From Sordariomycetes sp. S80-01Y (taxonomy: Eukaryota > Ascomycota > Sordariomycetes): a stretch of 64,000 nt of DNA. Under the pieces are notes generated by a model. That model searched no databases. It was not told the origin of the DNA and worked only from the letters and a program-made list of their open reading frames with translations. Location of the stretch: positions 1,054,001 through 1,118,000 of the forward strand of contig JAXQJY010000025.1 of the NCBI GenBank assembly GCA_037042185.1, given 5' to 3'. The translations under genes and the position numbers were made by a program. Every line of letters starts with the position of its first letter. Positions within the stretch are counted from its first letter, which is position 1. Below, one piece after another: positions 52,526 to 62,443 of the stretch.

Positions 52526-54181
52526 CTAACCCTGCGAGGTATCGCGGTCGAGCTCAGGTTCAACACAGGTAAGATCAAGTAGATCCTCATCAACGTGTAG
52601 ACAGTCGTACACGGGTGGCTCGCCACTCGGCACCGTAACAGTAATGTTCTCGACGACGATGTTGCTGCACCGCTACCACAAGGTCAGTATCTCGGCGACA
52701 CGCACTTCAGTTGAGTAGCTTACATCGTCTGCACTGCAGACCAATGTCCCAGCGCGAGGGTCATATGCCTCCGAGGTGGTTCCCCACATGTTCTTCATTG
52801 TAACATCCTCAATCGTCAAGTTGGCCTATCCACGTTAGTCCAGGCCTATCACCCTCGCATCAGGTCCACTCACTGGGAACTCGTTGCAAAGTGTCTGGTT
52901 CTTCTGCCCATAGCACTGCGTGATCGTGATAGCTCGATCATTATTCTCATGATAGAACATGTCGTACGTAATGTTTTTGACGTAGCCCAGACCGCCGCCA
53001 CCATTGAGGTTTTCCTGGAAGTCGGTCTCGACACCGGGCCAAACTTTGATGCGCGCCCCGTCAGAGGCGTTTGACATGGATATGTTGTAGATGTGCAGGT
53101 TTTCGACAATGTCGGTCACGTTTGCGTACTGGCCGAGGGAACCGATCGATATACCATGAGAGCCGTTGCAGACGAGGTTCTGGACAACTACATTGGTGCT
53201 GTTCGGCTTGAAGGAGACGCAGTCTGTTTAATCAGACAACGGCCAGAGTTGAACTTAGGGTTGTGCTTACCGTCAGTGTTGTCGATGTTAGAGTCTTGGA
53301 TGACGACTCGATTGGAGCGATAGGTGTCCCAGCCATCGGAGTTGGCTATCTTCACACCATCGACAGCCTACATAGTCAGTAGGTACTTCCTTTCCACGAG
53401 GCCGCATTATTTACCTTTGCGCTGATCTCCATGTTACTTATCAAAATGTCACTGCTGTTGGCGATGATGTTGAACCACTGGTTGAGTTAGCGCAGCTTGT
53501 GTAAAGTTGGACTTTCCTCGCAACCTACGTTTGGTGAGTTCCTCATGCGCAGGTTGGACATGGTCGCACCCTTCATCCCGTCCATTGTAAACAGCATTGG
53601 ACGGAAGAGCTATGATCGTCAGTCAAATTGTTCATCTCAGTATGAGGAATGCTTACGGTTTTGTTTGTCTGTATCTCCTCCCAGTACTTCTGCCCATGGC
53701 CGTCAAGGACACTGGCCTCATTGCTCAAATCTCCGTAAATGTTCACATCTTCACCGCCGACCAGCCAGAAAGCACTCATGTTCTGGAACGGTAGCTTGAA
53801 GCTGTTCTCAGCCCAGTAGTAAACATCTGAGTCATCGAAATGAACTTCTCCTGTGATTACCACGTCTACATGCTTGAGGAACGTAAGGTCCAAGGGCGAG
53901 GAAATGGTGTAGACCTGGTCCAAAACAACTGTCCCGCCATCATTGCACTGCTCGAAGGCCTCGAGGATTCGAGATGCTGAGTCTTGTTTGGGAGAGCAGG
54001 GCGCCCTGACGTGGCAGTACCGGTCCTCGTCGCGAGGTGGTGAGCTCGGCATGGACTGGCCAGTGTGGTAGGGCCATGGTTCGATTTCGGGCCTCGGAGG
54101 AATGCCATCGGGACGGGCTGCGAGGGCACATGGAAGAACCTGCAAGGCTGTGAGGACAGCCTGCTTGAGGGAGGGCCGCAT
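52526..54181 (-). CDS. Exo-polygalacturonase (GH28)
   Basis: Secreted pectinase removing galacturonic acid from chain ends of pectate. Seven exons (53657–54181, 53529–53609, 53415–53477, 53271–53367, 52874–53223, 52724–52825, 52526–52672), six introns of 47–51 nt, all GT–AG; 454 aa. Signal peptide 1–21 ([13 protein letters not shown]). GH28 active-site motifs in order: NTDD (253–256; the fourth intron splits the codon of Asp256), GSHGIS (His278) and RIK (313–315, [11 protein letters not shown]). The family-typical [34 protein letters not shown] and [16 protein letters not shown] blocks place it with the fungal exo-acting group, not endo-PGs. It has many N-glycosylation sites (NATx, NITV). The last 25 residues are an extension ([16 protein letters not shown]). 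Confidence 0.94.
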
Positions 54182-54966
54182 GGTGAGCTTAAAAAGTAGG
54201 CTAGATCAAGACTCTCCAGGTTTCCAGCATAGATGTTCTTTGAGTCGACTTCACTTGAACATTGTCTCAAAGATCATTTTATACCCGGGTGTTGCCTTCT
54301 CAATCGAAAAGCAACACGCGTAATCCCAGGTATTGAGTGTTTCTATACGTGGAACAATCTCGACGGATATCGTCGTTCGGTATATATTTCGCCGGTACTA
54401 GCCCTCGACCGAGCCAAGATTTGGGGGTGAACAGATGCCGATTTCCGAGAGAGCTTCGAAATGCGGAGTGCTACCCCACGTTCAATGATCATACTCTCAG
54501 GATCCCCGCGAAGATGGGCAGAACCCCAACTCATATTAGCCGGAATGGACTAACACCACCTTCCCCCCTCCATCAGGACTTAGTACGCGTTCCGAGGCCG
54601 ACGACTGTCGCTGGCTCATCATACCGCTGGGTTGTTTTCCAAGTGCTAATAGCCGGAGCTATTCTGGCTCATTGGACCAACGCTTCACACGCGACATGCT
54701 GCCGAGCCGACTTGCGATGAGCCGTGAGTCGGCCGAAAGCTTTCGAGTGGTGGGAGTTCACTTGGTGTGGTAAAATTACACCGTGATCAAGCTTTAGTTT
54801 ATGAACGAATGCATTCAATGAGTAACCGTTCTAACGTGTTCTCGAAACCCGCTCCCCTAGTTTTATGCTGCCAATATGTACATCGCTTAAAGAAAATTCG
54901 TTGCAAATGAGCTTCTCCTGAACCCAAAACACCATGCATGAGAGCACGGTCTGTCCACAGCAAGCT
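54182..54966. other. Exo-polygalacturonase promoter and gap
   Basis: A minus-strand TATAAAA (54277–54283) is 96 bp upstream of the exo-PG ATG. No gene is seen in the rest. Confidence 0.5.
54277..54283 (-). promoter_or_regulatory. TATA box of the exo-polygalacturonase gene
   Basis: TATAAAA, 96 bp before ATG 54181 on the minus strand; fits a highly inducible secreted enzyme. Confidence 0.55.
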
Positions 54967-55273
54967 CTAGTGGCCCAAAATATTGAACATGCTCCTGCGC
55001 GGGTCAAGACTCGTTCTCCCCTCGAAGGTCCTTGCTCGTTGTGCTTCGCTCTGCGAGTTGTTGTACTGCGCGAATCGGCTATCCATTATGTTGCGGGAGT
55101 TGTGTAGCTGTGAGCCGACGTAACCAACAACAAGTGTGACTAGAAGATAATTAGTGACGAGTGAGTAACACTGGGGAAGAATGCGGCCTACCAGCGGTGG
55201 CAGTGACTGCCAGTGGGATAAGCTTGGCGGGAAGGCCAGAGGCATTGACTGGGTGTGCGGTTGCGGTGACCAT
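54967..55273 (-). CDS. Small single-pass membrane peptide (84 aa), hypothetical
   Basis: No family recognised. Two exons (55192–55273, 54967–55139) with a 52-nt intron (gtaggc...ttctag) that splits a Val codon; 84 aa. Residues 20–40 (KLIPLAVTATAVTLVVGYVG) form one hydrophobic segment created by joining both exons. It is followed by a polar tail with SQLHNSRNIMDSRF and RRSMFNILGH. The ATG at 55273 comes 145 bp after a TATA-type box (55418–55423, TATAAA on the minus strand), and the upstream leader is A/T-rich, as in strongly expressed small fungal genes. The exon structure plus TATA favours a real gene over chance. The role is unknown. Confidence 0.65.
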
Positions 55274-56414
55274 GATGGTTGAGTTGATGGCGGAGGCTTA
55301 AGAAGTCTCGAGTGTAATGTGAAGATTTGTAATTGATTGTTGACTCAGATAATGTTTTGAGTTGCTGATGATTGATGATGGACCAGATGAGAGGTAGCCA
55401 TCGAGTGTTACACGAGGTTTATATCTTCTCGAACCCCAAACAAACTTCCCTACACAATCCGAAGATCAATTCATGTTCGCTGATGCCTCCTCACTCTCCC
55501 GAAACGTGGTGTGATGTCGACATTCCGATCATGGCTTTCACCTGGCCGTAGTGGCGTGATGCGGTCTGGAAGCATTGCGAAGGAATGCTGTCAGTCGATA
55601 TTCCCGTGTGAACGATGACGGCGCAGCTAATTCGTGCGAGCACGAGGCTCAATGCAAATTCTCCGATTCGAGCTTCCGAAAGGTTAATTGTCTAGGTGTC
55701 CCGGTTTTCCTCGCGTGGTAGGAAAATAGGGTTTGGGGACACGATCGGGTGTCGCCGTAAGTCGTGTGGTGAGGCCATAGCCACTCGGCATGGGCCGAAT
55801 GGCACTTGACAAGTCACGGCCGTGCGCGTGTGAGAGAACGACTAGCAATGTCCCATTGGAGCCAAGCAGAGAACGCATTTGCGTGTCTGCATATTTCCTC
55901 ACGTGTTTGGAAGAAGTTGGTAGCTTGCACTAGCGAGACCAGGCATTAGAACTTGAGAGACCACCCACTAGGTAGTTGTGTGTAAAAAGGTCGGTTCCAG
56001 GCTGGTTCCAGATGATGTCGGAAAGCATCGTCGACTCTCGGTGGCCGCCGCCATCATTATTCGTGACGCGCGAAGGATTCCGTGAAGTCCTCGAAAAGCT
56101 TCGCGATGCCTCCCGGAAATGGAGACGAACGGAGGCGAACGGAGGACTGAGTAATCTTGACGTGCTGATTGGCTCGGCTTGGTGCGGTTTCTGTCATACG
56201 ATCAAACATGGCAGCTCATCGTCTGATTGGTCGAAATTATGGTGGGCTGGCCGCAGCGCAACGGTGACGCTGTCCGGCTTTGAAATCGGCTATTGCTCGA
56301 TTCTCGACTGTACCATCTTCCAACATCACAACCTCAGCTTCGCAACATCACCTACGACCCTCATGAACGCCAGCTGCAGTCCCAGTCTCTTCCTTGTCAT
56401 CTCATGATCCCACG
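55274..56414. other. Divergent promoter region
   Basis: The promoter of the 84-aa gene (TATA at 55418–55423) and the upstream region of ISA1. No coding frame or RNA was recognised. Confidence 0.45.
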
Positions 56415-57092
56415 ATGATCGCCCCTCGATTCGTGGCTAGAGCGGCCTTGCGACACTCGCGGACGCAGATTCGTCTCTTCGCCACACCTCAGACTGCCTT
56501 CTCCTTCCACTCCTATCCTCTCCCTGCGCAGACGAACACACCCCCGAGAAACGACGATGTACCCGAGACATCGATAACGACACCCGAGCAACCGCTCCCT
56601 CAAGTCCATGAGACTCGGCCCCCGCCACCTGCTGCATCGCGCACCGAGGCGCCTAAGTCGGAGACCGAGATGCAAGCACAGAAGCCAAAGCCTAGAAGGC
56701 GACCAACACTGCGACCAAGAAAGGCGGCTATGACGCTGACGAGCTCGGCCGTGGAGCACTTGCGAGCGTTGTTGGATCAGCCCGAGCCGAAGTTCATCAA
56801 GGTCGGCGTCCGGAACAGAGGCTGTAGTGGCCTGGCTTATCATCTGGAATATGTTGACAAGCCCGGTGCTTTCGACGAGGCGGTCGAGCAGGACGGCGTT
56901 AAGGTCTTGATTGACAGCAAAGCCTTATTCAGCATCATCGGCAGCGAGATGGACTGGGCCGAGGACAAGCTGAACCAGCGTTTTGTATTCAGGAATCCAA
57001 ACATCAGTAAGTCCACCAGGCATTCAGTCAGATACAAAGGCTAACGAGAGACAGAGGAGGAATGTGGATGTGGCGAGTCCTTCATGGTGTAA
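56415..57092 (+). CDS. ISA1: Mitochondrial iron-sulfur assembly protein Isa1
   Basis: Mitochondrial A-type scaffold protein that works with Isa2 and Iba57 to make 4Fe-4S clusters for aconitase and lipoate synthase. Two exons (56415–57006, 57055–57092) with a 48-nt intron; 209 aa. Residues 1–25 (FVARAALRHSRTQIRLFA) are a basic mitochondrial presequence, followed by a proline-rich linker of about 75 residues. The HesB domain begins at AAMTLTSSAVEHLRALL and carries the three Fe-binding cysteines: Cys137 (NRGCSGLAYHL) and Cys201, Cys203 (EECGCGESFMV). The last pair is encoded in the tiny second exon. The motif set is complete. ATG 56415 is preferred over the frame start seven codons upstream, because the presequence starts there. 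Confidence 0.95.
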
Positions 57093-57889
57093 GGGCAACG
57101 GATAGCGCACGACAACGCGCCACCCAACGAACGATTCATCATCGATACGAAAATAGAGAGCGACACGTACAACCCTAGAATATCATACGAGGCATGGAAG
57201 CGTCATCCTATGTCAATATCTGGATAGCATACCGGTTGCGTAAAGTCAAGCAACTTTACAGGAACGACGATTTCTTGTTGCATCGCAGGCGTTTGGGATG
57301 GGTCGGCCATAGAGCCAAGGGATTTCAGTATTACTACTACTCTGTATTGAAAGAGAATGGTTGAATACAGGTATTAGCCTATTGGATGTGACGGCGTATT
57401 GTAAATGGCGTGTTGGTATGAAGAAGTAGCCCCATGCCATGTAACAGCTACTTCAGCTGATCATCTTGACAAAGTCTCACCGAGGCAGTGCAACCCGCAA
57501 GCCTTCTTCAGCAGAGCAGAGATTATCACGATGACGGCAACAAACTCCGCGCGCGAGGCTGTCATGCTGCAGCATTTACAAGCATTGTTGCTATCTGATT
57601 GACTGGTGACTCCTGGCGGCGTATCACATGACAGCGGGACGTAGTGTTGCTTTCGAAGTCGCGCTTCACGCCGCGCCCTTTATGCCATGGTCCCTCATCG
57701 TGAATTCTTGGACTACATGACGTGAAGCAATTCTCTTTTCGACTCAGAATTTCATATTAAAGCACTTGAGGATCAGATACTGCTCCAAGACTATAGCACT
57801 GGTTTCGATTCCATCTGAACATTAACTTAAACATCACCCCTGTTCGTCCACTTACACAAAGCATCCTCACCTCACACCACAACGACACC
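57093..57889. other. Intergenic, no gene recognised
   Basis: Holds the 3' end of ISA1 and the promoter of the alkyltransferase gene. Nothing else was seen. Confidence 0.4.
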
Positions 57890-58363
57890 ATGGCTTCAAC
57901 CATCACCACAGCAAACGAAATGGCCGAGGAGACATCAGAGCCCTTGGAGAAAGTATACAAGTTGCCAAAGGCCTCGAAGCCCTCAAAAGAAGCAGAAGAC
58001 ATGACCCCCGCCATCACTCTCATCGAAGCCTCCCCGAAGGGTACACCCTTCGAAAAGCGCGTTTGGACAGCGCTCTGCCACATCCCCCGAGGTCACTTCA
58101 CGACCTACGCTCTGCTTTCAAAGCATCTCAACACAGCGCCTCGGGCTGTCGGCAATGCTCTTCGACGCAACCCTTACGCGCCGGATGTGCCTTGTCACCG
58201 CGTCGTGGCTACTGGGGGGACGCTGGGTGGGTTCAAAGGGAAGTGGCCCAAGAATGGCGAAGGTATCACATTGGATGAGAAGAGGAAGCTGTTAAGGGGG
58301 GAGGGAGTCAGGTTTGGCGGGGATGGGAAGGTTGTCGGTAGTCCTTGGACATTCAGTGTTTGA
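57890..58363 (+). CDS. MGT1: Methylated-DNA–protein-cysteine methyltransferase (O6-alkylguanine repair)
   Basis: Nuclear DNA-repair protein that takes the alkyl group of O6-alkylguanine onto its own cysteine and is then spent. Single exon, 157 aa. Residues 1–45 are an acidic and Lys-rich, probably disordered leader. The Ada/Ogt-type catalytic domain has TPFEKRVWTALCHIPRGHFTTY (HTH start), LNTAPRAVGNALRRNPYAPDVPCHRVVATGG with the acceptor Cys102 in the PCHRV motif, and GGFKG. The N-terminal RNase H-like half seen in some family members is missing, as in short fungal and archaeal forms. ATG 57890 is the first ATG after the upstream non-coding stretch. Confidence 0.92.
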   Translation: MASTITTANEMAEETSEPLEKVYKLPKASKPSKEAEDMTPAITLIEASPKGTPFEKRVWTALCHIPRGHFTTYALLSKHLNTAPRAVGNALRRNPYAPDVPCHRVVATGGTLGGFKGKWPKNGEGITLDEKRKLLRGEGVRFGGDGKVVGSPWTFSV

Positions 58364-59183
58364 GGGTGAGAGCCTCACCATGGGATGTCTCGACGTCCAG
58401 GTCGCTCAAGAAATGACAATACGTGGACTGTACAACAGGAGCACCCTGTCCCACCATATACCTGTATAGTCACTGACAGGCATGCGGTGCCGCAAGCTGC
58501 TCTGGGCAAGGTTGAGGCTGACGTCCTCTTGTCGCTTCAAAGTCCCCAACTGAGCGAAGCGCAGGTGCGAAGGTGTAGCAGCTATCATTACGGTTGATCG
58601 GTGTGGCTTTCAATTACAAATAATTTTTCGTTTAAGAACTTGACAACACTGGGTATGTGTGAAGTGGGCTTCACCCACAGCGCTGCTCTGAAGTCATAAG
58701 CTCGCCTGGAGGTTCATCGCGCGCATGTATTTATCTCCGGCCATAACTTTTTGCATGGTTGTCACCACTTGATTCCCAGAAAGCCTAAAAGATGGCCTCA
58801 CAGAAATCCTCGCTGCAATAGATCGGTAGCATACGAAGGTGTTGGTTCTCTGCATTATTAGCAGCGTAAGTCCTAGATGGATTATTGTTGTTGTCTTCGG
58901 TGGACCTCCGAGACCAAACACCGGGACGCCGGCTAAGGTACCAGCGGCATAACAATGTTCCGGGCCTCCGAGCGGCGAATCCCGGAAGCCGAGCAGCTCT
59001 GCGACGGCAGAAGTCCGCTTCAACGTTCCTGATTCGATCGTCGTGCAGCTGCTGATAGCTTCGTGTCTGGTCTGTAACCATCGTCATCTGCGCGTCTTTT
59101 CTCTTTCCGCCCTCCAACCCTCATCGTCCCTCTCCCCTCTTTTCCCTACTTAGCTTTTTGGCAGCAGCCAGTCTCCTGTCATC
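58364..59183. other. Intergenic; LSC2 promoter
   Basis: A pyrimidine-rich stretch at 59090–59160 (ctcttttccctactt) precedes LSC2, typical of strongly expressed metabolic genes. No other gene was seen. Confidence 0.45.
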
Positions 59184-60734
59184 ATGTTCAGATACGGCGC
59201 CAAACGCTCATTGGCGACGGCGTTGAACGCCTCCAAGGTATGTCGAAGTCGCGACGCACCTCCTGGAAATCGAAATTTGCGACATCTCAGTTCACGACCG
59301 GACTTGATAAAAAATGGACCACCACTAACTCAATGCCATCTAGATCGCCCCTGCTGTCAGGCTGAGCGGCCCTGCCCAGCAGAAGCGTGCCATGAGCATC
59401 CACGAGTACCTTTCTGCCGACCTCCTGAGACAGGTAAACCTCGACACCGCGATACGGACGAAGCCCGATAGCTGATAAGGATAACACAGTATGGCGTTGG
59501 CGTTCCTAAGGGCTCCGTGGCCAAGGACTCTAACGAGGCTAAGAAGGTTGCGCAAAGCATCGGCGGCGACGACATGGTCATCAAGGCCCAGGTCCTCGCT
59601 GGTGGCCGTGGAAAGGGCACCTTCGACAACGGTCTCAAGGGCGGTGTTCGCGTCATCTACTCGGCTCATGAGGCTGAGATGTTCGCGCAGCAGATGATCG
59701 GCCACAAGCTCGTCACCAAGCAGACCGGTGCTGGCGGCCGTCTGTGCAACAGCGTCTACATCTGCGAGCGCAAGTTCGCCCGCCGCGAATTCTACCTGGC
59801 CATCCTCATGGACCGTGCCTCGCAGACCCCGGTCATTGTCTCCTCGTCGCAAGGTGGCATGGACATTGAGACCGTTGCTAAGGAGAGCCCCGACGCCATC
59901 ATCACCACCTACATTGACATCGACAAGGGTGTGACTGACGAGACCGCCCGCGACATTGCTACCAAGCTCGGCTTCAGCGAGCAGTGCATCGAGGACGCCA
60001 AGGACACCATCCAGAAGCTGTACAAGATCTTCCGCGAGAAGGATGCCACCCAGATCGAGATTAACCCTCTGTCCGAGACCTCTGACCACCAGGTCCTGTG
60101 CATGGACGCCAAGTTTGGCTTCGACGACAACGCCGACTTCCGCCAGAAGGAGGTTTTCGAGTGGCGCGACACCACTCAGGAGGACCCTGATGAGGTCCGC
60201 GCCGCCAAGTCCGGCCTCAACTTCATCAAGCTCGACGGTGACATCGGCTGCCTGGTCAACGGTGCCGGTCTTGCCATGGCCACCATGGACATCATCAAGC
60301 TGAACGGCGGCCAGCCCGCTAACTTCCTCGACGTCGGTGGCGGTGCCACCCCTGCCGCCATCAAGGAGGCTTTCGAGCTCATCACCAGCGACCCCAAGGT
60401 GTCTGCCATCTTTGTCAACATCTTCGGTGGTATCGTCCGTTGCGACCACATCGCCCAAGGCTTGATCAACACTGTCGAGGCTCTCAACCTCAAGATCCCC
60501 ATCATCGCCCGTCTGCAGGGTACCAACGTTGAGCAAGCACACAAGCTCATCAACGAGTCGGGCATGAAGATCTTCTCCATCGACGACCTCCAGAGCGCCT
60601 CCGAGAAGGCCGTCCAACTTTCCAAGATGGTCAAGCTGGGTAAGTCTGCAACTTCCACGTTGGGAAGAAAAAAGTGACTAACCATTACAGCCCGTGATAT
60701 CGATGTCGGTGTTGAGTTTTCTCTGGGCATTTGA
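59184..60734 (+). CDS. LSC2: Succinyl-CoA ligase, beta subunit (TCA cycle)
   Basis: Mitochondrial matrix enzyme that makes succinate and ATP or GTP from succinyl-CoA. Four exons (59184–59237, 59344–59433, 59490–60639, 60691–60734; introns 106, 56, 51 nt); 445 aa. Residues 1–30 form the mitochondrial presequence (FRYGAKRSLATALNAS, ending near QQKRAMS). The ATP-grasp part has SIHEYLSADLLRQYGV, DDMVIKAQVLAGGRGKGTF and the typical KLYKIFREKDATQIEINPL. The ligase part has NFLDVGGGATPAAIKEAF and NIFGGIVRCDHIAQG. The last exon supplies ARDIDVGVEFSLGI. Strong third-position G/C use suggests high expression, and it also creates a long spurious frame on the opposite strand. Confidence 0.95.
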
Positions 60735-61241
60735 ACTTGAACGGATTCATAGACTGGTTAGGTGCGTTCCTTGTAATATTTCCCGGGTTTGGCATGAGAG
60801 GACACTGTCACACGAGGAAGGGCTCGGTACTGTTCTTATAGCATTCGAATGCAATGATTCCTGCATGTCAAGTTTAGATCTCTTAAGCCATGGTCAGTTT
60901 TGTTCACAGTATCAGCTCGAAAGGGATGCTCCTGGCAGTTGGTTGTGACAAGCTTCTGATGACCTACCCTGCGCCTTCGGTCATCCCAGTGTGTGAAGTT
61001 AGGACATGATGCCATATGCATCGACATAAGTTTTGGAAAGCAACACATATAAAATCTGTCTGTTGGTTGAAATTGCTCGTAATGTTCGAAATGTAAAATC
61101 GCAGAGTGCCTTGGAGGGTTAGTCTGCGAGTCGTATCAGGTCTCCAAAGATTTGTCGTAGCGGTTGCTGAACCCTGACACTAAAGTCTCCCCAACGCAAG
61201 CCAGTACTAACGACTCACATCATCAACCCGAACAGTGACGA
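60735..61241. other. Intergenic, LSC2 3' region
   Basis: Downstream of LSC2 and upstream of ECM15. Nothing recognised. Confidence 0.4.
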
Positions 61242-61814
61242 ATGGCATTTCTCAGCAGTCTAAGCACGAGGCGTCTCACTGTTGCACACCCAGGTCTTCG
61301 AGCCTTCAAACCCACGACCTTTCAACGAAGCTTTTCCGCCACTCAGTCTCTAGCTATGGACTACGGTGCCATCCCAACGCCCGCGTCTTGCTACGCCGAC
61401 TTCTGCCTCGTGCCTGTAAGTCTACCCCGAGTGCGTGATCGAAGAGGTATCAGGTAGCTGATAATTTCAACCCAGGTCGGCACCGGCAACACATCCGTCG
61501 CTGCGGAGGTCGCCGAAGTTCAGAAAGTCATCAAGGCCTCCGGTCTCAAGCACACGATGCACTCCGCAGGCACGACCGTGGGTGAGTCGTTGGCGCAACC
61601 TCCACATGAACCCCCGTAGTGCTATAGACCGCTAACACCTGCGACAGAGGGCGCCTGGGACGAAGTTATGGCCGTTATCGGCAAGGCTCACACTGTCGTG
61701 CACAAGACAGGTGCGGTGCGCGTGCAGACGAGCATGAGGGTCGGCACCAGGACGGATAAGTCGCAGACGGCAGAGGACAAGGTCAAGAGGGTGCAGGATC
61801 TGTTGAAGGGGTAG
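61242..61814 (+). CDS. ECM15: UPF0045 / Ecm15-like protein (thiamine-binding-like fold)
   Basis: Small protein of the MTH1187/YkoF-like family; in yeast Ecm15 has no settled function, and a thiamine-related ligand has been proposed for the fold. Three exons (61242–61415, 61476–61581, 61648–61814; introns 60, 66 nt) give 148 aa. The conserved core starts at about residue 39 ([29 protein letters not shown]) and continues with [41 protein letters not shown] and [14 protein letters not shown]. Residues 1–38 are an Arg/Ser/Ala-rich stretch resembling a mitochondrial presequence, and Met39 could serve as a second start. Dual cytosolic and mitochondrial products are possible but unproven. Confidence 0.88.
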
Positions 61815-62443
61815 TTTCGCCTTGAACACATCGGAGTGGGGGTTCTTTGGCGCCACGCTGGTTTTGTGTCACTGCTGGGCGTTCATACGCCTGGAGGGGA
61901 GTGCATCCGAGAGGTTGATATGGGCCGTGATGGAAGTGTCTCGGGACGCCTCTGTCTCGAAGATGAGCATATGGCGTCATGAGAGTGAAAACTAGCTAAA
62001 GCCTAATCAATGCCTCGAGAACCAGGACTATAGTACGTCAACAAGACTGTCCAGCAAGGTGCTTGTCCTGAAAATGGTGGGATCTCGGCCGAGACGTTTC
62101 ACGCCTACGCTCAGTAAGGCACGGAGGACGGAGCGGTGCCCCACACCTTGCCGCCCGCGCCCACCCAGTCCGATCGGCTGGTCATGGACATCGCATCACG
62201 TTCAACCTCCGTGACCGGTCACGCTGCCCGGCCGCGACGAAATCGCGTCACGCGCATCAGTCTCCCAATCCGAAACAAGTTTTGGTCTATGAGTAGTCGC
62301 TTACAAACGAATCTACGTGCCGAGCCTCGAGTCGTAGCCAGCCTCGAGCACGAGCTGCATCCTACTGGGACCACTGGTGGACAGACAGCCTAGCTTGACA
62401 TTTGCAACCTACGATAAGCGCAACGAACTCATCGACAGCGACG
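61815..62443. other. Intergenic, ENT promoter
   Basis: No coding feature. The stretch is GC-rich with several TCACG/CGTGA pieces around 62190–62250. Confidence 0.4.

Noticed and set aside
59340-60617. 425-codon open frame on the minus strand, opposite LSC2
   Set aside because: The complementary strand encodes the full succinyl-CoA ligase with all motifs. Strong third-position G/C bias suppresses stops on the opposite strand; the antisense translation is Leu/Val/Asp/Gly-rich with no family pattern.
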